Assembly (NCBI RefSeq): GCF_949987535.1
Contig: NC_080078.1
Coordinates: 29,532,942-29,596,941, forward strand
Origin: Balaenoptera acutorostrata
Taxonomy: Eukaryota; Chordata; Mammalia; Artiodactyla; Balaenopteridae
DNA: 64,000 bases
Reading direction: 5' to 3'
In this document: positions 34,104-51,655 of the stretch, piece after piece
Layout of the letters: each line of letters begins with the position of its first letter
Numbering within the stretch: the first letter of the stretch is position 1
Notes under the pieces: generated by a model
The model's input: only the letters and a program-made list of their open reading frames with translations
What the model was told of the DNA's origin: nothing
Database searches by the model: none
Translations under genes and position numbers: made by a program

Positions 34104-34511
34104 TTTTCTTTTTTTCAAAGGGTGCGAGGAGAGCCCTTCTTTCTTTTTTTCTTTAATTAATTAATTAGCTTATTTATTTATTTATTTTTGGCTGTGTTGG
34201 GTCTTCATTGCTGCGCGTGGGCTTTCTCTAGTTGCGGCGAGCAGGGGCTACTCTTCATTGCAGTGCGTGATCTTCTCATTGTGGTGGCTTCTCTTGTTGC
34301 GGAGCATGGGCTCTAGGTGTGCGGGCTTCAGTAGTTGTGGCACGCGGGCTCAGTAGTTGTGGCTCGCAGGCTCTAGAGCGCAGGCTTAGTAGTTGTGGCG
34401 CACGGGCTTAGTTGCTCCATGGCACGTGGGATCTTCCCGGACCAGAGCTCGAATCCGTATCCCCTGCATTGGCAGGTGGATTCTTAACCACTGTACCACC
34501 AGGGAAGTCCC
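34104..34511 (-). mobile_element. Long CHR SINE, antisense, with a probable 3' transduction
   Basis: SINE body from about 34180 (ggctgtgttgggtcttcat) to 34511. Duplication tccacccacatctt (34090-34103) / tccacccacacctt (34512-34525). Between the left duplication and the SINE lie an outer poly-T, 20 bp of unrelated sequence (34117-34136), and an inner T-rich tail. Confidence 0.88.
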
Positions 34512-34880
34512 TCCACCCACACCTTGATCTTCTGCCTGGACATCACAGGGTGCCCTGTTGAGAAATACCATTCTCCTCAAGGAATTCTGGAGGAAACAAA
34601 GGATTCCAGACCAATTAAGTGATTCCAGTTCTGGAGCATATTTGGCCAAATCCTCATGTTACCTTGAGCTGAACTGCGAGGCCATCTGTTATCGAGGCCT
34701 ATTGTTAGTAACATCTTCCTATTAAAAAATACCTTTATTTTTGTCAGATTCTAAGTTGAGGCTCTTAGGGTAAGACCCTCCCATTTATGTCTGCTTCCGA
34801 ATCTTGATGCCATCCAAGATGGGTCTTGGTGTCCTTTTTACACATAGGTATCATTTTCTCCAAACGTTTGTGGAAATATC

Positions 34881-34994
34881 AGGGTGACCAAATTGTCTTG
34901 GTCTTTGCCAGGGACTTTCCCAATTTAGGTACCAAAAATCCTGTATCCGGGAGAATCCCTCTGTCCTGGGCGAACTGGGACAGTGGGTTACCCT
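34881..34994. mobile_element. Small palindromic MITE-like DNA element
   Basis: About 114 bp with ends agggtgacca and gggttaccct, and inner mirrored pieces (gccagggactttccc against cctgggcgaactggg). Matches the layout of old mammalian MITEs of the MER53 kind; the name is tentative. Carries GGGACTTTCC at 34911-34920. Confidence 0.6.
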
Positions 34995-35019
34995 ATGAAG
35001 CACCCATGATGTTTTGAGC

Positions 35020-35345
35020 TTAGTTCTAGGTGCTGGGGATGCAGATTTTAATAATTTCAATCCCTGCCCTTAAAAGGCCCACAGACTGGTTAGGAAGACG
35101 TCTTAGACGAGAAAGGTGCCCTGTGACAAGTACAGCAGAGAAACATATGTTAATGACAGCTAGCACGTGCTGAGGGCATATGTGTCTCTTGTTGCTCTGG
35201 GTCCTTTTCGCAAGTGGATTCATTTAATCCTCCCAAGACATGAGGAAGAAGCTGCCAGTGTGCTCATTTTACAGATGGGAAAACGGAGGCACCAAAGTCA
35301 TGCCCAGGGGAACTTTGATGTGACCATAAGCTGTCTGGCTCCAGA
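35020..35345 (-). mobile_element. L2/MIR-related fragment, antisense
   Basis: Contains ctaggtgctggggatgcaga, ctagcacgtgctgagggc, tcatttaatcctcccaagac and cattttacagatgggaaaac. Confidence 0.6.
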
Positions 35346-35867
35346 CACTGCACCCTTGATTTCTGCACTGTGTAGAGAGAGGTTCAGGAGGAATTAGTTC
35401 TCCTCTGGGAAAGCCAGAGATCACCTCTTGGAGGAGGTGACAGCCAAGCAGGGATATGATGGGTGAGAGGAATTTGCAAACCCATAGGAAAGGAAGGAAA
35501 TAGGGGGCAAAGAGGAAAGAGCATGCTTGGGGCATGTTTGGGGACATCCAAGCCAGGCTGCAGACACATCAATTTGCAACTGTGGTGGGAGATGAAGTGA
35601 GAGGCAGGGTGGGGAGTTAGGGGTCCAGCATGTCCTGGGAACCCCCTCCATCCCAGGCAACTCAGGACCTTAGGTCACCTTAGTCGGGGGGCACGTTGGC
35701 CGGTGTCAGAAAGACCCCAATGGTCTCAATTTTAGGTAAACAGGCCACTGAATGCATTGAACTAAGGCTAGTGGTGGATTTGGAGGCTCAAATTGCAGGC
35801 CTTGGCTTGTGATATGGAGACGATAGATAAAAGATTTCTAGCACTGCCTTTTTCTTTCTTTCTTTTT

Positions 35868-36190
35868 TCTTTTTATTAAGGTAACATTCACCAAACATAA
35901 AATTCACCGTTTGAAAGTGTACAGTTCAGTGGCAAGTAGTGCATTCATAGTGTTGTGCAACCATCACCTCCATCCAGTTCCAGAACATTTTCATCACCCT
36001 AAAAAGAAACCCCGTACCTGTTTCCTCCCAGTACCCTCCCTTCCCCACCCCCAGCTCCTGCACCATTAATTGGTTTTCTGTCTCTGGATTTACCTATCCT
36101 GGGCATTTCGTATAAATGGATGGAATCATACAATGATTTCGCGTCTGGCTTCTCTCACTTAGCATCATGTTTTCGAGGTTCATCCCAGCG
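35868..36190 (-). mobile_element. L1 3' region, antisense
   Basis: Contains attaaggtaacattcaccaa, gaaagtgtacagttcagtgg, gtgttgtgcaaccatcacct, ggcatttcgtataaatgga and acttagcatcatgttttcg. Confidence 0.85.
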
Positions 36191-38462
36191 ATGTTTTGGA
36201 ACCGCTGTATCAGTGATCGAGCTGGTCGGCCAGCCATCTCTAGGCTTCCCAGAAGTCAGGCCCCTGCCTCTGAATTTAGGATTCCAGGCAAACGCTGCCA
36301 GGCTGGGACCCCAAGTTATCCAGTGAACACCGGTGCAGGCTCAGACCGAGTACAATGACTCCCAGAGCTTGTGTGAGCGCCCGGAATAGCAGCTCCACCG
36401 GGGTGTTTCCGGGAATTCTAAGACTGTTTAGGCCGAGTTTTTTTAGGAACAAATCTGTTGCTGAAAGTGACTCGGAGTTTTTTCACGCGTCTTTTTGAGG
36501 TTTCAGGATCAATTCATTAATCTCAGCTCAAGGCGCGAAGATCAGTGCGCCCACCAGCGTGGCTTCTCTCCAGGATTTTGAGGGCTTTTTGCTACTGTCT
36601 TTCAACAGCGATATTAAAAAGCCTGCTCTGAGACTCGGTTGGCATGGCCTTTGCCTTTTCTTCCCTGGGAGCTGCAGCAGGTGGCAGAGATATCCCAGCC
36701 CCCCACTGCTGCTTGAAGCAAATGTGGCATCTCAGAAGTTCTGAGATCTCCCCTTCGTTGCTTATGTCCCCCAGGCGAGCAGGAACTGCTCTGTGGATAT
36801 CTACCTTTGGCAGATCACTGACCTCCTGGACGCCTGATTCTCATGAAAGAAGTAGATCGTTTTGAACTGCAAAGTCCTCATGACAAAATTAGTTGGAGTC
36901 CATAATGGGCAGGTAGTTTTTTAAATCTCGTCTTGGGTGTGTGGTGTGAAAGTCTGTGTATATGCATCTTCACGGGTGCTAGGGAGGCAGAGAGAAAGGG
37001 GGTGACCTGTCGCCTCGGGCTCAGATGTGTTGCTTCCACTGAGAATTGATTTTCCTTTCACGTTTCATTGGGGGGATCAAAGTGTGCAAAACGAGCTGCT
37101 GATTGTGTCTGGATCTCCCAGCCTGGGAGGTATTTTGATGAGGTCTAAAGAGCTCCAGAGTCTGAGGGGCATGGGTTCAAGCCACTCCCTCTGTGTAAAT
37201 TTGGATAAGCCGCTCGACCTCTCTGGGCCCCAGTTTTTTCATTTGTAAATCGGGTTGATGACAACAATAATTCCTGACTCAGTGGTGTGGGAATGACATG
37301 GGATGATGCATGTAAGGGCGTGAATTACAGGGCCCGCTGTGGTAAAGTAAGAGCCCGTTTGGTTCATCTTAATGCAGTTGTGAATCTGGGATGGGGTGCG
37401 GAGTAGCAGTTGTGAGATGAGTAGTAGATTGTGCTCAGGCCAGGACCTCTGGACTCTGAGATGCCAAAATAAGGCGTAACCAGTCTGGTTATTTGGAACC
37501 CCTGAGCAACCTTTACTTTCTTCCTGGAGTGAGGGAGGACCCAGCAGATTCAAGACCCAGAGGAGTGATGGGTGCAGGAGGAAGTGGATGCCAGCCCAGC
37601 CCTGCTTGGCCCCAGTACAACAGAAGGGAGTGTCTCTCCGTCTGATCACCCTACCCCTTCCTTGTGGGGATCACCCTACCCCTTCCTTGTCCACCTCCCT
37701 TCCTTGTGGCTCACGAGATTAAGTTGCGAGAGGGCTGGGCATGCCTGGAAAAGAACACGCAGATGTAAGGGATCCTAGGACTTGGTCCGTAAAAGGTTCA
37801 AAACTGAGTTCGGACAATTGCATTTCTGACACCAAGAAAGGAGGAGTCATATTTTAGAAATACTCAATGAATAAATGTGGGTGATTGGCGAAACTCACTG
37901 GGCCCAACTACCTCTTTCCAAACAGTGAGTTCTCACTGGGGATCCAAGGGAATGAAAATTGGTTCTTGGGGGAGGGGAGAGGTGAAAAAAATCTGAAATA
38001 TTACAGTGGTGTGTGGCCCTCCAAAACTCAACCCTGCCCAACAAAATCTTATTTCTTAGTATTTAATTTTTCTTGTTAGGTAGAAATTAAATTATATTCA
38101 AGTTAATTAATTGAATTTAAATATAATTTAATTTTTTTCCTTGGGGGCCAGGGGTAGGAGGGGAGGGAGGGAGGCAGCTGTAATGAAAACAAGATTGGGA
38201 AATCCTGTTTAATACTGGGTTCAGTGAATGAGCTACTCCCAGACTCATTCCCTTAAGCCTGCCCAGGAATAAATATCCGTGTAGCCCTCACTGCCCACTT
38301 AAGAGAATATCTTTCACCCAGCGAATCGTTGAGTCTTAGAACAAGGGATGTTTTCAGCTAGGGACCCCAAACTTCCAATTGGCATATTTACGGATGAGAG
38401 AGTGGGGCCCAGGATCATGCAGCTGGTCATGGGCCAATTTCCAAGTTCAAGCCTGGTTCTTT
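36191..38462. other. Intron 1 stretch, only weak repeats
   Basis: Mostly unique sequence with a MIR at 37145-37330 and a short AT-rich palindromic patch at 38080-38130. No exon recognised. Confidence 0.5.
37145..37330 (+). mobile_element. MIR SINE
   Basis: Contains catgggttcaagccactcc, cgacctctctgggccccag and catttgtaaatcgggttgat. Confidence 0.75.
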
Positions 38463-38828
38463 TTTATTTATTTATTTATTTACTGATTGATTGATTGATT
38501 GATTGGCTGTGTTGGGTCTTCGTTGCTGCATGCGGGCTTTCTCTAGTTGCGGCGAGCAGGGGCTACTCTCTTTGTTGCGGTGCGCTGGCTTCTCACTGCG
38601 GTGGCTTCACTTGTTGCGGAGCAGGGGCTCTAGGCGCACAGGCTTCTGTAGTTGCGGCACACGGGCTTCAGTAGTTGTGGCTTGTGGGCTCTAGAGCGCT
38701 GGCTCAGTAGTTGTGGCGCATGGGCTTAGTTGCTCCGCGGCATGTGGGATCTTCCTGGACCAGGGATCAAACCCGTGTCCCCTGCATTGGCAGGTGGATT
38801 CTTAACCACTGTGCCACCAGGGAAGCCC
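38463..38828 (-). mobile_element. Long CHR SINE, antisense
   Basis: Tail (ttta)n plus (ttga)n, then ggctgtgttgggtcttcg, ctctagttgcggcgagcagg, ggatcaaacccgtgtccc, ccactgtgccaccaggg. Duplication agcctggttctt (38450-38461) / agccttgttctt (38829-38840). Confidence 0.93.
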
Positions 38829-38986
38829 AGCCTTGTTCTTCTTGCATCAGGAATGCATCTCTTCATGCATCAGAAATGCCTCCTTTTCCTTTTCTGTAAC
38901 CAATGGTCACGATTCGGCTACCTAACATTTGGCCCCAGTGCAGCGTGGAAAGGCAGGGCCTCTGGTTCGAGAAGTGTTTGGAATTT

Positions 38987-38998
38987 CAAGATGGCGGC
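38987..38998 (+). promoter_or_regulatory. Consensus YY1-type motif in intron 1
   Basis: CAAGATGGCGGC matches the canonical YY1 recognition sequence. It lies in non-repeat DNA 160 bp downstream of a SINE. Binding is inference. Confidence 0.4.
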
Positions 38999-39059
38999 AT
39001 CATTCAACCGAGCTTGGGGGGCCCTTCTGCCTGTAGGGCCCCGTGGGACTACACGGGTC

Positions 39060-41090
39060 ACATGCTGGTGAGGTCAGCCCTGGTCACATTTTCCATATTT
39101 AAAAAAAAGGGGTTTGGAATGCCTCTCTCTGCATTTGGAAGGAGCTAATAAAAGAGTCATTCTGAGATGGTGGAAACAGAAATCTCCAGCCCTTAGCATT
39201 TTCTCGATTCCTGCGGGGGCAGGTGGAAGGTGGGTGGAGAATCGCCTTCAATGTGTCCTTTTCAATTGACAGTCGAGAAAAGCCACTCTCAGGGGCTTAA
39301 TAAGAAAGTTAAACAACTGGGGAGAGAGGAGGGAGACCCCCTTATTTGTTCCTTTATTTCCCCCCACAAAGCTCCCCGTAACTGTGGCAACCTGGGTTCT
39401 GCAGAGACTGCACCCCAGGCACCCAGGGCCACCAAAGGATTCTCAAGCCTGTGCTTTTACATGGCAAAACTGTGGCTTTTCTGTTTTGTTAAACTAAAAG
39501 ACGCTTTCCTGTGGTTTCCAGTTTGTCCCAGAAAAATGGGTCACAAGTATTAGATGGAATTGTGCTAGTGCCTCAGCACACAGGCGGCGGCGGCTCTGGA
39601 GGGATGCAGGGTTCTCCGCTGACAGTAGAGTGTGTCTGTGTGTCTGTGTGTCCACATGTGTGTCTGCCCTTAAGAATTTCACATTGTGGGGGTGAGGAGG
39701 GGGGTGTGGAGGCCAGGTGAACAAATCCTTTCTGGAAGGGTGGCTTAGTGGCTGGCTAGGTGGGCCTCCTGCCCCTGGGGGAAACCAGATTAAAAAGAAA
39801 TGGGGGTGGGGAGAGAAAAGAAAAAAGAGAGGGAGAGAAATGGGATTGACTGAAGTGGCATTTCCTGGCCTGGGGCCTGGGGGAAGGCAAGCTGTGGAAT
39901 TTATTTAGAAAGCTTTCGAAGCAGCTGGTTATGTGTTTTCCTTCCCTCCCTCCCTCCCTCCCTCCCTCCCTCCTCCCTCCCTCCCTTCCTTCCTTCCTTC
40001 CTTCCTTCCTTCCTTCCTTCCTTCCTTCCTTCCTTCCTTCTTTCCTTCCTTCCTTCCTTTCCTTAAACCATTCTAGACTGTTGCTCTTGTTCTTTTCAGA
40101 ACTATGACCGTGTTTATGTGGCTGTTTGATCCAAAAGCAATGTTCCCGAGAGAGAGCATCCTGAAGTTCCAGAAAATAGGATGTGACCACAAGAAAGATG
40201 ACGATGGTCAATTAAAACAGGGGCAGGGGTGGGTAGACATTAATTTCCAGAACCAGAAGCTCAGGCCCTTCCTTCCTTTAGATGTCTTGGCAAGAACCCC
40301 GCCTCCCCCCAGCTTCCTAACACCTGTGTGTTCGCTCTCAGCAGCACGATTCACAATCTCTGAGTTTCTTCCCTTTTGGAGGAGAGAGGCAATGGTTTGA
40401 CCGGAACTATTTGCAGAATTTGGGGCACCCCAGGACCTTCTGTTTCCCCTCCCGAAGCACTCCGTTTGCAACCACAGCAAACTGTGCTATTTTAGGCTTT
40501 CTGGACGCATGGTGCTTTCTGCTCTTGTGGGGTTTTTTATATGACTCAGTTTTCATAATAAATCGTGTAGGCAGCTCTGGGTCTGCCTTTCCTGAGACAG
40601 GAAGGGACAGTGAGTCCTTGACGTTCTGCACGGATGTAAATTACCCGGGAGCACGAGGCTGTGTTTCCCCCAGCTGAAGTCTCCTCCAGCCCAGTGCACG
40701 GATGTGGGGAGGTCCTGGGGCCAGCCGGGAGGGGACAGCAGCCAGTGTTGGAGGTGAGCCTGGTAGAGAGGCATCCTGGGGCTGATGTTTGTGGCCGGTC
40801 TTCCCTCCTACTCTGCATTTCTGTTCCTGTGGGACAGAGGAAATTGACACAGTTCTATACCTTAACCACTTTTCACAGTCGGTCTGTTTTAAACCCTGAA
40901 CCTGTTTTCGCAAAGATGTTCTGGGGTAAACCCCCCACTGTAGACCGGTGTGTAGTCTCCCCCCAACCCTGGGCCTTCCACCCACACACAGGGGCCTTCC
41001 GAGCTTTGCTTCTTGTTTCCCTTCCAGACCTTCTGCTTCATCTACCCTGTCTAGGGTTGGACCTTTCCTTTTCTCTGTAACCTTCCATGG
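39060..41090. other. Intron 1 stretch with a large pyrimidine microsatellite
   Basis: No gene or mobile element recognised apart from a tgtgtctg run at 39630-39665 and the CCTT tract at 39942-40063. Confidence 0.5.
39942..40063. repeat. (CCCT)n-(CCTT)n microsatellite, about 120 bp
   Basis: About ten ccct units followed by some twenty ccttcctt units with one ttctt break. Reads as a lysine/glutamate/glycine/arginine repeat on the other strand, which is a translation artefact. Likely length-polymorphic. Confidence 0.95.
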
Positions 41091-41094
41091 CTCC

Positions 41095-41705
41095 TGTCCC
41101 ATAGAACCAGAAAGCGAGCCACATAGGCAATTTAAAATTGTTTAGTAGCCACATTTTAAAAAGTAAAAAGAAACAGGTGAAATGAACTGGAGCAACATAT
41201 TAACTCTGGCTATCTAAAGTATTATCATTTCAAACTAGAGGCGATATAAAAAATTATGAACGAGGTGTTTCACATTAACATTTTAAAAATGCTTTGAAAT
41301 CAAGGTGTATTTTACATTGACATCATATCCCAAATTGGATGCTAAAATTTTATCAAAAACATTTGATCTTGATTCAGAGTTCCTTAAATTTGCTGTTGAA
41401 AAAGTAGATTCACATACCCAAGGAGTCCCAGACTTACATAAAAATGTTCCAGTAAATGAATTGTGTATTCGATTTTCTTTCTTTCTTTTTTTTTTGTGGG
41501 ATCTTAGTTCCCCAACCAGGGATTGAACCCGGGCCCTCAGCGGTAAAAGCACGGGGTGCTAACCACTTGGACCGTCAGGGAATTCCCTGTATTCGATTTT
41601 CAATTTAAATAAATATAATTTAACAATTCAGTTCCTCGGACGTATTTCAAGTGTTGGGCAGTGTGGTGTGGTCACTGGCGACCATATTGAACAGCCCACA
41701 TAGAG
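41095..41705. mobile_element. hAT-type MER element, split by a SINE
   Basis: Contains gagccacataggcaattta, tagtagccacattttaaaaa, gtattttacattgacatcat, and at the far end cgtatttcaagtg and accatattgaacagcccaca, the layout of an old hAT MITE. The middle may hold unrelated DNA. Confidence 0.5.
41478..41587 (-). mobile_element. Short CHR-type SINE, antisense
   Basis: Contains gggatcttagttccccaacc, gggattgaacccgggccc and ccacttggaccgtcagg. Perfect target duplication tgtattcgattttc at 41464-41477 and 41588-41601. GGGAATTCCC at 41578-41587. Confidence 0.95.
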
Positions 41706-42399
41706 ACCACTTCCATCCTTCTGGAAAGTTTCCCTTGGACAGCCCCAGGCTTATAGAATGAGGTCCAAACATCTCCATAGGACTTTCACAATTTTCTAGA
41801 ACCCAGCTCCAACCTATCTGGCTTTATTTATGGATTTTGTTTTATGCATGGTCATTTTCCCATGCCTCTCTTTCCACTTTGAAAGCCCTTTCATCTCTTC
41901 CCCCAGAGAAATCTCCTCTTTCGGGCTGGGCTGAAAGGCAGAGCGTCCTTGAAGGATTCTCCCCTTCTCCCCGCAGCAGAATGAATCGATTCTGCTTCCC
42001 ACGGGATCTAGAAGTGGAGGCATGGTGCGTGGGAAGCAGCACAGGCCCGGCCAAGCCCCCGGACCGTGGCTCGCTGCCCCCGGAGCTCCGTGCCCCGTTT
42101 CTCCTGAGACAGGTTTGAATGGATCTTCTAATGCAGCGTTAGCCCTGCCCCGTTGGAAAAACAGAAGCAGACAAAGGACGGCACTGTGTCCTTCTCCAGC
42201 TGCCCGGGGGCTGCCGAGCATGGGACCGCAGACAGGAACACACCCTGGGTTCAGGCCATGTAATTCTAGGCGGGCATAAGTTCTGCAGGGAAAAAAAACC
42301 CGGTTCTTTGCCCTCACAAAAGGAAATATGTGCCTGGCTGCTCTGATTCTCACTTTTCAAAATGAGAACTGGTTGGTTTGTGCGTCCCTGTGTGTGTTT
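41706..42399. other. Intron 1 stretch, no gene or repeat recognised
   Basis: About 700 bp of moderately GC-rich sequence, open on both strands for more than 90 codons in places but with no family resemblance. Confidence 0.45.
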
Positions 42400-42760
42400 A
42401 CTTTTTAAAAACTATAACATATATACAGAAAAGGGCACATAACTTAATTGTACAACTCGAATTTTCACAAAGTGGACTTTCCCGTGTAACCACCCCCAGA
42501 TGAAGAGAACATGATTAGACACCCTCACCCACCAGCCTCTCCCAGACTCTCCTTCCCCTCCCAAAGTAACCGTTTTCTTAACTTACACCCCCAAGATTCC
42601 TTTTGCCTGCTTCTGGACTTCGGGTACATGGCATACACGGTGCGGGTTTCTTGGCATCTGGCTTGTTTTGCTCAGTATTTGCCATAGTTTGTGGTTGGCT
42701 TTTGAAGGCCGTTGTCTTTTCCGTCACTTGAAACACTGATAGTAAAAACTGCAGTGGTTA
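42400..42760 (-). mobile_element. Old L1 3' region, antisense
   Basis: Contains acataacttaattgtacaac, caaagtggactttcccgtg, caccagcctctcccagac and ttgctcagtatttgcc, followed by an A-rich run (42765-42808). Confidence 0.65.
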
Positions 42761-42932
42761 ATTTTAAAAAAAAAGAAAAAAAAGAGGAAAGAAAAGAAAA
42801 GAAAAAACACTAGATATGAAAGACAGGTCTTGGTTGGGTGATGGTTTCAAGTGTGAAAAAATTTATGTTCACATTTGGCTGATGTTTGCCCTGGGGATTT
42901 GGGTAATTTTCTCTTGTCATTATCTACCTTTT

Positions 42933-43098
42933 TTCTTTTTTTTTTGATGGAAATGCAAAGGGTGAGCAATACCCAAGGCAGTCTTTTTTTTTCTTTTGGC
43001 CACTCCGCTCGGCATGTGGAATCTTAGTTCTCCAATCAGGGATTGAACCTGTAGTGGAAGCGTGGGGTCTTAACCACTGAACCGCCAGGGATGTCCCC
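42933..43098 (-). mobile_element. Short CHR-type SINE, antisense, with a probable 3' transduction
   Basis: SINE body from about 42984 (poly-T, ggccactccgctcggc) to 43098 (ccactgaaccgccaggg). Left of it, a 38 bp non-SINE segment (42946-42983) and an outer poly-T separate it from the ctacctttt duplication (42924-42932 and 43099-43107). Confidence 0.82.
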
Positions 43099-43234
43099 CT
43101 ACCTTTTACCTTTATGTAGGGAATCTCTTGTTAAGGTTCTCATTCTTGGGTCTGGAAGGGATGATGTTAACTCCCTTTCTGGCTTTTGGACAAGACTGGA
43201 CACAGGTCATTTCCTGATTGTCTTTTGTCAGTTA

Positions 43235-43880
43235 GAAAATGAAAGAAATTCAAAAAGATACATGTCCCACAATGTTCATTGCAGCACTATTTACAATAGC
43301 CAGGACATGGAAGCAACCTAAATGTCCATCGACAGATAAATGGGTAAAGAAGATGTGGTACATATATACGATGGAATATTACTCAGCCATAAAAAGGAAT
43401 GAAACTGAGTTATTTGTAATGAGGTGGATGGACCTAGAGTCTGTCATACAGAGTGAAGTAAATCAGAAAGAGAAAAACAAATACCAGATGCTAATGCACA
43501 TATATGGAATCAAAAAGCAGTACTGATGAAACTTGTGGCAGGGCAGGAATAAAGATGCAGACATAGAGAACGGACTTGAGGTCACAGGAGGGGGAGGGGA
43601 AGCTGGGACTAAGTGAGAGAGTAGCACTGACATATATACACTACCAAATGTAAAATGGATGGCTAGTGGGAAGCAGCCGCATAGCACAGAGAGATCAGCT
43701 CGATGCTTTGTGACGACCTAGAGGGATGGGATAGGGAGGGTGGGAGGGAGGCTCAAGGCGGGGGGCGGAATATGGGGATATATGTATATGTATAGCTGAT
43801 TCACTTTGTTGTACAGCAGAAACTAACACAATGTTGTAAAGCAATTATACTCCAATAAAGATGTTTAAAAAAAAAAAAGA
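43235..43880 (+). mobile_element. L1 3' end with ORF2 C-terminal remnant, sense
   Basis: Ends ORF2 with a stop after IKKQY and runs through a 3'UTR (gaccgaactt-like, catatatacactaccaaatg, atagcacagagagatcag, ctgattcactttgttgtac) to AATAAA at 43854 and poly-A at 43867. The ORF2 end (43239-43526) is truncated at its 5' side and is not a gene. Confidence 0.93.
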
Positions 43881-43926
43881 AAGATTGAGGGTGGAAAAGA
43901 GAGACGGGAAGATGTCAATTGAATTT

Positions 43927-44214
43927 TCTTTTTAATTAATTTATTTATTTTTGGCTGCGTTGGGTCTTCATTGCTACACACAGGCTTTCTCTAGTTGCGG
44001 CGAGCCGGGGCTACTCTTCGTTACGGTGCGCAGGCTTCTCATCGCGGTGGCTTCTCTTGTTGCGGAGCACAGGCTCTAGAGCGCAGGCTCAGTAGTTGTG
44101 GCGCACAGGCTTAGTTGCTCCGCGGCATGTGGGATCTTCCCGGACCAGAGCTCGAACCCGTGTCCCCTGTATTGGCAGGTGGATTCTTAACCACTGCGCC
44201 ACCAGGGAAGCCCC
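43927..44214 (-). mobile_element. Long CHR SINE, antisense, directly upstream of LITAF exon 2
   Basis: Contains ggctgcgttgggtcttcatt, tctctagttgcggcgagccg, agctcgaacccgtgtcccct, ccactgcgccaccaggg. Perfect duplication tgtcaattgaattt at 43913-43926 and 44215-44228. It ends 44 bp before the exon 2 acceptor; the right-hand duplication lies inside the acceptor region. Confidence 0.96.
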
Positions 44215-44224
44215 TGTCAATTGA

Positions 44225-50384
<6,160 letters not shown>

Positions 50385-51649
50385 GACTCAGCCAGACCCG
50401 AAGGGAGCCGTGTGCTGCAGGAAGGCCTTTCCGACTCTCGCCCAGCCCCGCCCCTGGTGAAGGCTCCATTTTGGTGCTCTCATCTCTCCAGGGTCTCCAC
50501 CTTCGTGTCTTCTTTTGGGGGGAAAATATCGCAAAAATAACACACCTCCAAACCCCAGAAATTGCTGCTTGGAGTCGTGCACAGGACATGCAAAGACATT
50601 CTCCTTGAGCGCTGGTTCAAGGGTTTCCTGCCTCCCCGTCTGTGACCCCAAGTCATCCCATCCAACTGTGAGCATTGTGCCGTCTGAGTATCTTCTGGTG
50701 ATTTGCCACTGGCCAGCTTCTTTTTTTGCCTCAGTGGGCCTTTCTCTTGGTGGTCTCAAACTGAGAAGCCCCAGATTGCCTTATTTTTGAAACTGTTCTG
50801 GCCCCAGTACGGCTGAACCAACCTTTAGTGCCTACCGTCATAGCCATCTGTTTCCACTTCTGATGACAAAAATCTTGCCTTACAGTCTAAGGGCTTGGCT
50901 CTCAGATTCTGTAACTGCAGGCTTTTAAATAGCACACAAATTCACTTTAATTTCTTAATTCGTTTTTAAGTACAGGGAGGGATTATTCACACCCATCAGA
51001 CACATAGCCATGAGGTCATAAACGCGGGCTAGGAATAGAAGGCTGGATCTTTTCACTGATTTGCCTTCTTTGGACCAGATCCTCAGCCACTTTCCACGAA
51101 GGGCTTTTTTTTTTTTGGTAGAGGAATTGTTTGTATTAACAGTTTTTGTGACCTCCTTTTGGTCTTAAACACTTTTGAACATAATTTTGAAAGGAGGGAT
51201 TTATAGAACTGTTTTCCGTAACTATATGACTGGTATCATTTTCCCATTTGCCAATGCACTCTCACTTTTTTTTTTTTTCCTTAACAGAAAAAGTAATGGG
51301 GATAATTTCATCCACTGCCTTTACTTGGGTTTAGTGTTGTTCCTAAAGACCTTCATAATGGAACTCTTAAAGCGGGTCCCCTTTTAGGTTTCTGGTGGAT
51401 ATTCGGAAAGACAAAGGAAAGCGTGTTTGAGCACATCTGAGTACCATGGTGCTGAAAAGTGTGGGGACCTGACTGTTTCAAAGGCATCTGAAGTCTGGAT
51501 TTTATTTTTCAGAAATCAATTTGTTGTATAACATCTGAAGACATGATTTCTAGGACTGAAGCAGCAAGCCAGAGTTCTCTGTTCGCTGCTGTGTCATCTT
51601 TGAGATCAAGACAAAGCTGGGCTCGACTTTCAGGAGTCCCCGTTTTGAT

Positions 51650-51655
51650 AATAAA
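51650..51655 (+). terminator. LITAF: Possible proximal LITAF poly(A) signal
   Basis: AATAAA within the 3'UTR, about 200 nt upstream of the distal signal. It would shorten the UTR if used. There is no strong GT-rich element just after it. Confidence 0.35.

Noticed and set aside
39756..40211. 151-codon minus-strand frame with a Lys-Glu-Gly-Arg repeat
   Set aside because: Translation of the (CCCT)n-(CCTT)n microsatellite plus flanks.
43239..43526. 95-codon frame resembling a protein
   Set aside because: It is the C-terminal end of L1 ORF2 in a 5'-truncated L1 copy.
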